A stretch of DNA of 27,226 nucleotides from CAZPYD01 sp964590835 (GCA_964590835.1 CAZPYD010000009.1:1-27226); one strand, 5' to 3'; positions 1-7,364 are shown, numbered from the stretch's first letter. Program-made: numbers and translations. Notes: generated by a model from the sequence alone, not told the origin.

Positions 1-34
1 CGCAGTTTCGGGGTGTTCGATCCCCCCACCCCCA
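1..34 (+). tRNA. 3' end of a tRNA gene cut by the window edge
   Basis: A T-loop (TTCGATC) is flanked by G- and C-runs and followed by an acceptor-like ACCCCCA. An A-run and a terminator hairpin come next. An inverted copy of this T-arm and acceptor lies at 83-104, as seen beside the complete tRNA genes of this window. The anticodon lies outside the window, so identity cannot be given. No CCA is encoded. Confidence 0.6.
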
Positions 35-44
35 AAAAAAATAA

Positions 45-80
45 CAACCCCGTCGCTCGTGGCGCGGGTTTTCTTTTTTT
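45..80 (+). terminator. Terminator of the leading tRNA
   Basis: An imperfect GC hairpin (ACCCCGTCGC / GGCGCGGGT) is followed by a long T-run. It is the centre of a larger palindrome whose outer arms are the tRNA 3' end and its inverted copy. Confidence 0.7.
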
Positions 81-82
81 TG

Positions 83-227
83 TGGGGGTAGGGGGAATCG
101 AACCGAGGGCTGGCGAAGCGAGCCGAAGCGGAGCGTAGGCGACAGCCCGAGTGGAGGTCAATGGAGTGAGATATTTATGAGCCGTAGGCGAAATAAATAT
201 CCACGAGAGTGACCGATTCCCCCTACC
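83..227 (+). repeat. tRNA-tagged palindromic insert, family A, copy 1
   Basis: Begins with an inverted copy of the upstream tRNA T-arm/acceptor, then a GC-rich core (GAGGGCTGGCGAAGCGAGCC to GGCGACAGCCCGAGTGG), then an AT-rich arm ending CCACGAGAGTGACCG. The outermost 14 bp are perfect inverted repeats (GGTAGGGGGAATCG at 87-100, CGATTCCCCCTACC at 214-227). The same core occurs near 16897-16946 and 18200-18250, always downstream of a tRNA gene and in the same orientation relative to it. Core GC content is far above the AT-rich surroundings. Confidence 0.8.
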
Positions 228-245
228 TAAAGCATGAAACAAGAC

Positions 246-268
246 CCACGAGAGTGACCGATTCCCCC
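246..268 (+). repeat. Second outer end of the family A insert
   Basis: An exact 23-bp direct repeat of 201-223 (CCACGAGAGTGACCG followed by ATTCCCCC), 45 bp further on. A weaker third copy may be GAGCCGATTCTCTCC at 298-312. This suggests repeated end duplication. Between here and the gene at 452 nothing else is recognised. Confidence 0.65.
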
Positions 269-451
269 GCAGGGCGAACAAAAGACCTAGCAACTGTGAG
301 CCGATTCTCTCCTCAACAGGGAGTCTACCCGCACAAGTGAAAAAAATCACTCAAAGGCATTGAATCATTGCGATAGAATTGATTTTTTTTGCAAATTTGA
401 TAATATACAATACAGATTACACAGTTCGTAAACAATAAAAAGGAAGCGAAA

Positions 452-697
452 GTGAAAAAGAAGATATTGGGTATAGCTATGTGTATTTTAGGGTATGGGA
501 TATTGATAGCCGCATTTCTGGTTTTAACTTTGGTAAGCACCGTCAAGGGGGCGGCTATATTATTATTTTTTAGCCTTATCGTTTCTATTTATCTCATTAC
601 AGGTGGTGTAAAAATTGGATGGGGGATAGGAGCTTATAGTATTCCGTTTATTTATTCCGGTTATCCATGGCCTTTTGGAGGAAAGCGAAAAAAATAA
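452..697 (+). CDS. Small membrane protein of unknown function
   Basis: An 81-residue protein with two hydrophobic helices (about residues 5-31 and 34-52) and a positively charged N-terminus (MKKK) and C-terminus (GKRKK). The start is GTG at 452, supported by AGGA about 8 bases upstream. I recognise no family. A strong hairpin terminator follows directly, so it is probably a single-gene transcript. Two-helix topology, an RBS and a dedicated terminator make it likely real despite its size. Confidence 0.6.
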   Translation: MKKKILGIAMCILGYGILIAAFLVLTLVSTVKGAAILLFFSLIVSIYLITGGVKIGWGIGAYSIPFIYSGYPWPFGGKRKK

Positions 698-703
698 AAT
701 TTA

Positions 704-737
704 AAAAGCCGGATATCTAAAAAGATGTCCGGCTTTT
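704..737 (+). terminator. Terminator after the small membrane protein gene
   Basis: Hairpin AAAAGCCGGATATC / GATGTCCGGCTTTT with a six-base loop. The A-rich and T-rich flanks would let it work in either direction. Confidence 0.8.
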
Positions 738-823
738 ATGTTTATAGTTGACAAAAAATACAATACAGAGTAGTTTGAGATAAATTAACATTACTTTGAC
801 AACTCAAACGAAAGGACGAAATA

Positions 824-2086
824 ATGAATGCAAACAAAGGAAAGAAAGATTTTTTTAAAAACAACAGAAAAAAGCTTATAGAAAGTCTTAAAAAAGATTC
901 GATATTGATTCTTTTTTCCGGTAAACCGAAACACTGTTCGGCAGACGAGTATTATACTTTTGTGCCAAATAAAAACTTTTATTATTTTACAGGTATTGAA
1001 GAAAAAGAGGTTATTTTTGTTATTGAAAAACGCAAAAGCACCGTCATAGAAAAGCTTTTTGTAGAAAGGCCAAACCCTGATATGGAAAAATGGGTCGGTA
1101 AAACAATAACAAAAGAAGAGGCAAAAGAATGTTCTGGTATCAGCGGTAGAGTGGCATTTGTTGATCAGTTTGAAGATTATTTTTTTGATATAACAGAGTC
1201 TTATGATTTTATTAATCTTTATTTAGACTTGTTTAAAAATGATCCTGATGATGCAAATGCCCTGGCTCATGATTTTGCTGATTTTATAAATAAAGAACAC
1301 CCAGGCCTTAATATAAAAGATATTTTTTCAAAAATTCAGGACTTAAGGGCTATTAAACAGCCGTATGAGGTATTGCAGATTAGAAAAGCGCTTAGTGTAA
1401 CTGAAGAAGGGATAGATTACATATTTTCACGGCCAGCTACATGGTTTAGTGAAAATAAGGTTGAGGCATATTTTGATTTTATCTTAAAATCAAAAGGAAA
1501 ACGCCCTGCTTTTAAATCTATTGTTTCTTCGGGAGTAAACGCTACAGTTTTACACCATACAGGAAATAATATGATAATTAAACCTGACTCTCTTGTGCTT
1601 TTAGATTTGGGAGCGGCTTGTAACTATTATTGCAGTGATATCAGCAGGGCTTTTCCGGTGAGTGGAAAATTTACCCTGCGGCAAAGGGTGATTTATAATA
1701 TCGTTTTAAAAGCTCAGCAAGCGGTAATAGACATTGTTCGGCCGGGAGTTTCGTTTAAGGAATTAAATGAAACAGCAAAGAAAGTTTTGGCTGAAGGATG
1801 CAAGAGGATTGGTCTTATTAAAAAAGATGAAGATCTTGAAAAATATTATTACCATGGTATTTCTCATTCACTTGGTTTAGATACGCATGACATGAGACCA
1901 TGTGATTATAAAAAAAGAGAACTCGAAGAGGGAATGGTGATTACTGTTGAGCCTGGACTGTATATTAAAGAGGAGGGGATAGGTATCCGGATAGAGGATG
2001 ATATCTTGGTAACCAAAGATGGTTATGAAAATTTGTCTATAGATATTGTTAAAGATCCGGATGAAATTGAAAAAATCATAAAATAA
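824..2086 (+). CDS. pepP: Xaa-Pro aminopeptidase (M24B metallopeptidase)
   Basis: A cytosolic exopeptidase that removes an N-terminal residue preceding proline. The 420-residue protein has a creatinase-like N-terminal domain (about 1-170) and a pita-bread M24 catalytic domain (about 185-405). All five dinuclear-metal ligands of the family are visible: D261 (LLDLGA), D272 (CSDISR), H348 (HGISHSLGL), E376 (VEPGLY) and E391 (RIEDD). Length fits bacterial PepP (about 430-440). The ATG is preceded by AAAGGACG, a reasonable ribosome binding site. A TTGACA lies at 748-753 but no good -10 box follows at the usual distance, so the promoter is unclear. Transcription ends at the hairpin at 2104-2135. 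Confidence 0.93.
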   Translation: MNANKGKKDFFKNNRKKLIESLKKDSILILFSGKPKHCSADEYYTFVPNKNFYYFTGIEEKEVIFVIEKRKSTVIEKLFVERPNPDMEKWVGKTITKEEAKECSGISGRVAFVDQFEDYFFDITESYDFINLYLDLFKNDPDDANALAHDFADFINKEHPGLNIKDIFSKIQDLRAIKQPYEVLQIRKALSVTEEGIDYIFSRPATWFSENKVEAYFDFILKSKGKRPAFKSIVSSGVNATVLHHTGNNMIIKPDSLVLLDLGAACNYYCSDISRAFPVSGKFTLRQRVIYNIVLKAQQAVIDIVRPGVSFKELNETAKKVLAEGCKRIGLIKKDEDLEKYYYHGISHSLGLDTHDMRPCDYKKRELEEGMVITVEPGLYIKEEGIGIRIEDDILVTKDGYENLSIDIVKDPDEIEKIIK

Positions 2087-2103
2087 TTCATTAAATAAAA
2101 TTT

Positions 2104-2135
2104 AAAACCCGTGTTGCGTTTGCAACACGGGTTTT
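2104..2135. terminator. Bidirectional terminator between pepP and a convergent small gene
   Basis: Perfect 14-bp arms (AAAACCCGTGTTGC / GCAACACGGGTTTT) around a GTTT loop. It carries A-rich and T-rich flanks and lies between two convergent genes. Confidence 0.88.
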
Positions 2136-2153
2136 TATTATATGGGCAAAATA

Positions 2154-2369
2154 TCAGGTTTTGGAGGTAGTAACGGCATTCATGGCCTCAAAAAAGGCGT
2201 CGCCGATTTTTTCATTCATTTTATCGATAATCTTTTGGGTTTCCTTTGGGCTGAGAAGGGAAGCAATTTTGATCTGGTTTGCGTACCCTAAAGAAAGTGT
2301 TTCATGGATTATTTTCTTTATTTTTTCCTTCTCGTCTATTTGTCTAAGGCTTGGTTTTTTGTCTCCCAT
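2154..2369 (-). CDS. Small conserved-looking protein, unknown function
   Basis: A 71-residue charged, mostly helical protein (MGDKKPSLRQIDEKEKIKK at the start) with no membrane segment or cysteine. The ATG is preceded by AAGGAG at good spacing, and the gene converges on pepP with a shared terminator, which supports it as real. An overlapping ORF on the plus strand is hydrophobic, lacks an RBS and was discarded. Family not recognised; no function proposed. Confidence 0.6.
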   Translation of the reverse strand: MGDKKPSLRQIDEKEKIKKIIHETLSLGYANQIKIASLLSPKETQKIIDKMNEKIGDAFFEAMNAVTTSKT

Positions 2370-2458
2370 TTGTTACTCCTTTTGTTTTTAAGGTTTTGAA
2401 AAAGTGATTTTTTCTACTAATCTTTTGTTATAATAACTTATTTTTTATAAAAGTAAAT

Positions 2459-2481
2459 GCCGCCCCGATGATAGGGGCGGC
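2459..2481 (-). terminator. Hairpin ending the candidate structured RNA
   Basis: GCCGCCCC / GGGGCGGC arms around a seven-base loop, followed on the minus strand by ATTTACTTTT. It separates the candidate RNA from the small gene at 2154-2369. Confidence 0.6.
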
Positions 2482-2890
2482 TTAAGTTTGGGTATGGTAG
2501 TTTAAAAGACTATTGCGCGATTTATAGCATGCTATGAGAATCATGCATTCGCCCGAAGCTTCGGTGGTAGGATTATATACCCGTCAAAATCGGAGTATCA
2601 CTCGGGAGCTTCGCTCCAGATCCCTACTTAAAGGGATATCACTCCGGCACCTCACACTTAGGGACCTTAGCTGTCGGTCTGGCTTGGAGCCGCATCAAAA
2701 CCGTACCTGTTTTTGATCGACTTATGGGGTTGCAATAGGTTCGGACACCATGCCGACTATTGCACCACTTTCTGATTCCGCCTTTAGGCCTTTATGATCG
2801 TAACTTAATAGCTTTACTTATCTCATCACTCAACCTGTTTCTCAGATATGTTGCACACTCTCCACAGGGAAGACCGTCTAAGAATTTTAC
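2459..2890 (-). ncRNA. Candidate structured RNA with 23S-rRNA-like motifs
   Basis: No convincing ORF occupies this stretch, yet the minus strand is rich in self-complementary segments: TGCAATAG/CTATTGCA, ATCAAAA/TTTTGAT, ATCCCT/AGGGAT, GGAGC/GCTCC, and an outer GGAGT/ACTCC that would close a three-way junction. It ends in a GC hairpin (2459-2481) resembling a terminator. Reading minus, 2682-2663 is CCAGACCGACAGCTAAGGTC, which matches what I remember of 23S rRNA domain II. Further on, 2567-2550 reads CCACCGAAGCTTCGGGCG, like a later piece of the same domain. The L11-binding GTPase-centre sequence normally between them is absent. It may be a degraded rRNA fragment or an independent RNA. The 5' end is unknown. 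Confidence 0.4.
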
Positions 2891-2939
2891 TTTCCATACC
2901 TCTAAAAAATAAATTAACATATATAAAAAATAATACAAG

Positions 2940-3088
2940 CCCGGTAGTATTCAATTTCAAATAAAAATTCCGTTTAATTGATAGCTGGCTGATTGTTTTT
3001 TAGAAAACTTTGAGCAACCATATTTTCAAAGAATACTAAACTAATGTACAGAATTTTAAATTAAACAATTTGAAATTGTACTACCGGG
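2940..3088. mobile_element. MITE-like element, copy 1 (149 bp, CCCGGTAGTA ends)
   Basis: Starts CCCGGTAGTATTCAATTTCA and ends with the inverted form of CCCGGTAGTACAATTTCAAA. It is flanked by a 4-bp direct repeat CAAG (2936-2939 and 3089-3092), the expected scar of insertion. The interior shares TTTAATTG..AGC.GG and AAAACTTTGAGCAA with the copies at 15299 and 21526. It has no ORF. Its ends match those around the GIY-YIG gene at 3842-4142, so it is probably a non-autonomous derivative of that element. Confidence 0.85.
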
Positions 3089-3100
3089 CAAGTCTTCTAA

Positions 3101-3283
3101 AAAAAGATTGATGCTTTAAATTTCCATCGTTTTGCAATAGAAAAGGAAGACTTTAAAGGCTTTACTCCCGATGAGGTTAAAAATATTTGTCAAAGAGCTC
3201 ATATGTTGCACTTAGATAAAGAAATAACAGAAGATGATTTGTATTATCTTTTTGAAGTGGTCCACGAGGCCTTTCATTCATAA
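3101..3283 (+). pseudogene. C-terminal remnant of an AAA+ ATPase gene
   Basis: A 60-codon open frame without a plausible start runs from just after the MITE to TAA at 3281-3283. It encodes FKGFTPDEVKNICQRA followed by a helical tail with ITEDDLYYLFEVV. This resembles the lid region of AAA+ ATPases of the FtsH/VPS4 type (G-[FY]-[ST]-x-x-D/E-[IV]-x-N-[IL]-C). The ATPase core (Walker A/B) is absent, and sequence left of the MITE does not continue the gene, so this is a leftover rather than a gene split by the MITE. Confidence 0.5.
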
Positions 3284-3304
3284 AATAAATTAAATTTAAA
3301 CTCA

Positions 3305-3332
3305 AAACCCCGTGTCCTAGGACACGGGGTTT
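3305..3332. terminator. Bidirectional palindromic terminator downstream of HU
   Basis: A perfect 28-bp palindrome with AAACCCCGTGTCCT as its half-site. It lies between the AAA+ remnant (+) and the HU gene (-). Confidence 0.85.
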
Positions 3333-3363
3333 ATATCATTCTAACCTAAGAAGACAAATTGTC

Positions 3364-3645
3364 TTACATCTGTGGCTTTACAGCGTCTTTTAGAGCTTTA
3401 GCAGGCTTGAACTTTGCAACTATTGTTGCAGGAACGTTTACAGGTTCTCCTGTTCGAGGGTTCCTTGCTGTTCTAGCAGCTCGGTCTCTTACAGAGAAGA
3501 TACCAAAACCAGCAATAGAAACTTCGCCACCACCCTTTAGTTCCTCAGTGATTGTGTTAAAAACACCTTCTACAACTCTTTCTGCTTCCGCTTTGCTCAT
3601 ATCGCTGATAGAAGCAATTTTTTCAATTAATGAAGCTTTGTTCAT
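3364..3645 (-). CDS. hup: HU-family DNA-binding protein
   Basis: A nucleoid protein that dimerises and bends DNA. The 93-residue product starting MNKASLIEKIA has the family layout: N-terminal helices (MSKAEAERVVEGVFNTI), the GEVSIAGFGIFSVRDRAAR strand region, and the DNA-binding arm with RNPRTGEPVNVPA before FKPAKALKDAV. The open frame extends six residues upstream to 3663, but MNKAS is the usual HU start, so I place the start at 3645. A good promoter lies upstream (3770-3798), leaving a leader of over 100 bases. A palindromic terminator follows. Confidence 0.93.
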   Translation of the reverse strand: MNKASLIEKIASISDMSKAEAERVVEGVFNTITEELKGGGEVSIAGFGIFSVRDRAARTARNPRTGEPVNVPATIVAKFKPAKALKDAVKPQM

Positions 3646-3769
3646 AATAATATTATTTAGCATTTAGCGATTAGGGGATAGGGTTTAGTTTTAACTAATT
3701 GCCAAGCCCTGTACGCTAGTTACCTTATATATAATTTAATGAAACCGACCTTTTTGTTAATACAGCTCT

Positions 3770-3798
3770 ATTATAGGGTAATATACAATATTCAACAA
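3770..3798 (-). promoter_or_regulatory. Sigma70-type promoter of the HU gene
   Basis: On the minus strand, TTGTTG (-35) and TATAAT (-10) are separated by exactly 17 bases, pointing at the HU gene. The predicted transcript has a long 5' leader of about 115-120 bases. Confidence 0.65.
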
Positions 3799-3841
3799 TA
3801 GCCCTGTGGGTAACGTCGTGGTATAAGTCTTACCGGGCGTA

Positions 3842-4142
3842 CCCGGTAGTATTCAAATTCAAATTAATTCTTGTAATAATCTCTTAATCTTTTGGCTAAA
3901 AACCTACGCCCACCAGTAACCTTAAAATATTTCTCTCTTCTTTTCGCATCTTCTTCATTCATGCAAGCTTCGTAATATATTAGCTTGTATGGCTTTCTTG
4001 GGTTTGTAGAAATATTTTGTCCAGAATTGTGTTTTTTTAATCTTTGTTTTAAATCTTTTGTGTAGCCAACATATCTCTTTTTATCTCTCAGACTTTCTAG
4101 TACATATACATGAAAGAACATATTTGAATTTGTACTACCGGG
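3842..4142 (-). mobile_element. Compact transposon-like element carrying a GIY-YIG nuclease gene
   Basis: The left end CCCGGTAGTATTCAAATTCA and the right end (inverted: CCCGGTAGTACAAATTCAAA) form terminal inverted repeats of about 22 bp. The element is bounded by a 4-bp direct repeat CGTA at 3838-3841 and 4143-4146. The interior is almost entirely the nuclease gene: its ATG touches one terminus and its TAA the other. The same ends, including the left-specific TATTCAA and right-specific TACAA, bound the MITE-like copies at 2940, 15299 and 21526. At 301 bp it would be a remarkably small gene-bearing mobile element. Whether the nuclease drives mobility is inference. Confidence 0.8.
3864..4121 (-). 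CDS. GIY-YIG single-domain endonuclease
   Basis: An 85-residue protein of the small GIY-YIG (UPF0213/COG2827-like) family. Visible motifs are HVYVLES (the GIY position), RYVGYT (the YIG position, Y17-G19), R27 within LKQRLKKHN, E51 in LIYYEA, and the Lys/Arg-rich AKRREKYFK. These match the catalytic arrangement of the fold (Tyr, Arg, His, Glu). The start is ATG at 4121 with no Shine-Dalgarno. The gene begins 14 bases after the rny stop on the same strand, so expression probably depends on read-through from rny. It sits exactly between two terminal inverted repeats. It is intact and may act on the element's own ends. Confidence 0.88.
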   Translation of the reverse strand: MFFHVYVLESLRDKKRYVGYTKDLKQRLKKHNSGQNISTNPRKPYKLIYYEACMNEEDAKRREKYFKVTGGRRFLAKRLRDYYKN

Positions 4143-5664
4143 CGTATTCTACTGCTTTGGATTCTCTAATTACATAGACCTTGATTTCACCAGGGAATTT
4201 GATGTCTTCTTCTATTTTTCTGGCGATATCTCGAGCCATTTTTTTGGCAGCAAGGTCGTTAATTCTGTCAGGATTGACAAATACTCTAATCTCGCGACCT
4301 GCTTGAATGGCAAAAGATTTTTCAACACCTTCAAAAGAGTTGGAAATGCTTTCTAGTTCTTCTAGTCGTTTAAGATAATTTTCTAGTGTGTCGCGACGAG
4401 CTCCGGGTCTTGAGGCAGAAATAGCATCAGCAGCTTGGATAATAACAGATTCCAGGCTTGTGTAAGGGTATTCTTCGTGATGAGACTCCATTGCGCGAAT
4501 AATTTCTTCATCTACTTTAAATTTTTGTAAAATGCTTCTTCCTATTTCTACGTGAGTACCTTGGATTTCGTGACTAACAGCTTTGCCGATATCATGGAGA
4601 AGAGCAGCTTTTTTGGCAAGAGTCACATTAGCGCCTACTTCTGAGGCTATTGTGCCTGCTAGGTGAGCAACTTCTGTTGAATGTTGCAGCATATTTTGGC
4701 CATAACTAGATCTGAAATAAAGTCTTCCTAAAAGTATCAGCAATCTTGGCTCTATATCAAAAACACCAACATCGTAAGCTGCAGCTTCACCTTTTTGTTT
4801 GATTATTTTGTCTACTTCTGTTTTTGCCTTGTTAACCATTTCTTCTATTCTTGCAGGTTGGATACGGCCATCTAGGATTAGGTTTTCAAGTGCAATTCTG
4901 GCTATTTCTCGTCTCATTGGATCAAAACTGGAGATAACAACAGACCCTGGTGTGTCGTCTACAATGATTTCTACACCAGATGCTCTTTCAAGCGCTCTAA
5001 TATTCCGTCCTTCTTTACCAATTATTTTACCTTTTAGGTCATCTGAAGATATTGAAACAGTAGATGTGGTGATTTCTGATGCGGTTGAAGAAGCCAGCCT
5101 TTGAATTGAGGCGGTTAATATTTCTTGAGCCTTTTTTTCCATTGTTTCTTGGCCGTTGGTTTCGAGCTTCTTCATTTTTAGAAGAATATCTTCTTGATAT
5201 TTATCTTCTACCTCTTTAAGTAGTTCTTCGCGAGCGTTTTTTTCTGATAATTTAGCTACTTTTTCTAGTTCGCTTCTTTTTTGCGCATCCAAGGTTTTTA
5301 TTTTTTCTTGGACTTTTTTAATTTCGTTAATTTTGTTTTTTACTTTTTTTACATCTTTGTCTAGCTCTGTTCTTCTTTTTTCGATAAGATCTTCCCGTTT
5401 GGAAGCTCGTTCTTCCATTTTTCTAGTTTGAGAAGCTATTTGTTTTTCTTCTTTTTTGGCAGAATTTATGATAACCTCAGATTTTTGAGAGGCTTGTTCT
5501 AGTGCACTTTGGGCTTTAGCTTTGGCATCTATTAAGAGCTGTTTTATTTTTAACTCTATAGAACTTTTTCGTTGTAAAACGATTAAATGTCGAAGAAAAT
5601 AACCCAAAATTCCACCAAAAATCACAGAAACAACAGCCACTCCGAGTAGTGGTATTAAATTCAT
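4135..5664 (-). CDS. rny: Ribonuclease Y
   Basis: A membrane-anchored endoribonuclease that starts bulk mRNA decay. The 509-residue protein has an N-terminal transmembrane helix (about 3-25), a long charged coiled coil (about 35-190), a KH RNA-binding domain (GKIIGKEGRNIRAL from residue 212) and an HD phosphohydrolase domain with H328 (QHSTEVAHLAG) and H357-D358 (ALLHDIGK). Length and order match the family. The end is odd: after VEYA the last codon CGG and stop TAG are supplied by the terminus of the GIY-YIG element inserted there. The family usually ends VEYAK or similar, so the protein is essentially complete. Divergent from gpmI. Confidence 0.95.
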   Translation of the reverse strand: MNLIPLLGVAVVSVIFGGILGYFLRHLIVLQRKSSIELKIKQLLIDAKAKAQSALEQASQKSEVIINSAKKEEKQIASQTRKMEERASKREDLIEKRRTELDKDVKKVKNKINEIKKVQEKIKTLDAQKRSELEKVAKLSEKNAREELLKEVEDKYQEDILLKMKKLETNGQETMEKKAQEILTASIQRLASSTASEITTSTVSISSDDLKGKIIGKEGRNIRALERASGVEIIVDDTPGSVVISSFDPMRREIARIALENLILDGRIQPARIEEMVNKAKTEVDKIIKQKGEAAAYDVGVFDIEPRLLILLGRLYFRSSYGQNMLQHSTEVAHLAGTIASEVGANVTLAKKAALLHDIGKAVSHEIQGTHVEIGRSILQKFKVDEEIIRAMESHHEEYPYTSLESVIIQAADAISASRPGARRDTLENYLKRLEELESISNSFEGVEKSFAIQAGREIRVFVNPDRINDLAAKKMARDIARKIEEDIKFPGEIKVYVIRESKAVEYAR

Positions 5665-5807
5665 GTTGATTTGTTAGCTTTTCGCTAAATTTCATTATAT
5701 AAGATTAATAATTTCAAAACTTTCGATCAATAGGTCTAAAATCGTGCTTTAACTTTAGCAGATTTTCTTTTTTTTGTCTAGGGTGGTAAAATATAGACAT
5801 AAACACC

Positions 5808-7364
5808 ATGAAACCTTTAGCATTAATAATTTTAGACGGTTTTGGCTACGATACGCGTGCCACGGAGTCGCCGTGGAGTGCTTCAAAACATCCTAATTTT
5901 TCAGAAATAGAAAAATGGTATCCGTTTACCACCTTGCAGGCTTCTGGTTTGGCTGTTGGTCTTCCTTGGCGAGAAGAGGGTAATAGCGAGGTAGGACACC
6001 TTACAATGGGTTCTGGTAAAATAATTTATAATCATTTACCGCGTATTATTATGGCTATTCATGAGGGTGATTTTGAAAAAAACGAGTCTTTTTTAGAAGC
6101 CGTTGATCATGTCAAAAAAAATAAAAGCAATTTACATGTCATGGGGCTTTTTTCTTCGGGTTCTGTTCATGCTTATGTCGATCATCTTTATGCGCTTTTA
6201 GATTTAGTAAAGAATAAAGATGTAGAAAAAATTTATCTTCATCTTTTTACAGACGGGAGGGATGCGCCTCAAAACGAGGGTGCTTTATTTTTCCAGCAAT
6301 TGGAAGAAAGATTAGAAAAAAAATATCCAAATATTAAAATTGGTTCTGTAATAGGGCGGCAATATGCGATGGATAGAGACGGTAAATGGGAAAAAATCGA
6401 AAAAGCTTATAAATTACTTACAGAAAGAAAAGGTGCCGAATTTGAATATGCCTCTCTTCATATAGAGCAAAATTATAAAAAAGGAATAACTGATGAATAT
6501 GTGGAGCCTGGTTTTAATAAAAATGGCGAAGAAATTAAAAATGGAGATGCTGTAATTTTCTTTAATTATAGAGAGGATAGTGCGCGCGAGCTTACTTCTG
6601 CTTTTGTTGGTGGTAGTTTTGATAAATTTGAAAGAAAAAAGATTGCTGATTTGAAGTTTGTTTCAATGACACAATATGATGAAAAACTTTCTACTCTTGT
6701 AGCTTTTTCTCCAACAAAAGTGCAGGAGCCTCTTTCAAAAACTATATCCTTGGCTGGTTTAAAACAGTTACACATAGCCGAGACTGAAAAATATGCTCAT
6801 GTTACTTATTTTTTCAATGGTGGACGCGAAGAACCTTTTGAGGGTGAACAAAGAATTTTGGTGCCTTCACCAGAAACTGCTCACTACGATGATGTTCCGG
6901 AGATGTCGGCTTATAAGATAACAGACAAGGTTTTGGAACAGATGGGTAATTATGATTTTATGGTAATAAACCTTGCTAATACCGACATGATAGGGCATAC
7001 GGGTAATTTTGATGCTTGCACTAAGGCTATAGAAGTGGTGGATGAATGTATTGGTAAAATTGTGCCAAAGATTTTGGAGATGGGTGGTACGGCGATTATT
7101 ACATCGGACCATGGCAATGTGGAACAAAAAGTTTACAAGTTAAGTGGAGAAAAAATGACAAAACATACCATCAATCCTGTACCATTTTATTTGGTTGGTA
7201 AGCAGTGGAGGAGGGAAGTGGAGCTAGATCCAGAGGCTATAACAAATCTATACAAAGAAACAAAGGGTACACTCACGGATGTAGCGCCTACTATTTTGGA
7301 GGTTTTGGGCTTTGAGCCGCCTCAAGAGATGACCGGCAAAAGTCTTATTTCTAAGTTAAAATAA
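5808..7364 (+). CDS. gpmI: 2,3-bisphosphoglycerate-independent phosphoglycerate mutase
   Basis: Interconverts 3- and 2-phosphoglycerate in lower glycolysis using two Mn ions and a phosphoserine intermediate. The 518-residue protein is of normal length. It shows D10 (IILDGFGY), the catalytic S60 (EEGNSEVGHL), the substrate loop (TDGRDAP, about 150), D393 and H397 (NTDMIGHTG), D434-H435 (ITSDHGN) and H453 (KHTINPVPF). The ATG follows an AT-rich leader with no clear ribosome binding site, common in this window. Divergent from rny; ends at a palindromic terminator shared with the convergent M16C protease. Confidence 0.96.
   Translation: MKPLALIILDGFGYDTRATESPWSASKHPNFSEIEKWYPFTTLQASGLAVGLPWREEGNSEVGHLTMGSGKIIYNHLPRIIMAIHEGDFEKNESFLEAVDHVKKNKSNLHVMGLFSSGSVHAYVDHLYALLDLVKNKDVEKIYLHLFTDGRDAPQNEGALFFQQLEERLEKKYPNIKIGSVIGRQYAMDRDGKWEKIEKAYKLLTERKGAEFEYASLHIEQNYKKGITDEYVEPGFNKNGEEIKNGDAVIFFNYREDSARELTSAFVGGSFDKFERKKIADLKFVSMTQYDEKLSTLVAFSPTKVQEPLSKTISLAGLKQLHIAETEKYAHVTYFFNGGREEPFEGEQRILVPSPETAHYDDVPEMSAYKITDKVLEQMGNYDFMVINLANTDMIGHTGNFDACTKAIEVVDECIGKIVPKILEMGGTAIITSDHGNVEQKVYKLSGEKMTKHTINPVPFYLVGKQWRREVELDPEAITNLYKETKGTLTDVAPTILEVLGFEPPQEMTGKSLISKLK

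Noticed and set aside
2534..2716. 60-codon ORF on the plus strand
   Set aside because: It is antisense to the candidate structured RNA, lacks an RBS, has odd composition (many Arg/Ser/Leu) and spans regions that pair with each other.
2459..2890. RNase P RNA, tmRNA or group I intron as identity of the structured RNA
   Set aside because: The conserved RNase P segments (GAGGAAAGTCC, ACAGNRA, AGATGAATGACTG) are absent, there is no tRNA-like 3' end or tag frame as in tmRNA, and no group I core elements were found.
3822..3841. TTACCGGGCGTA just left of the GIY-YIG element as a further element end
   Set aside because: Only about eight bases match the terminus and no partner end is seen; it may be a relic but is too short to claim.
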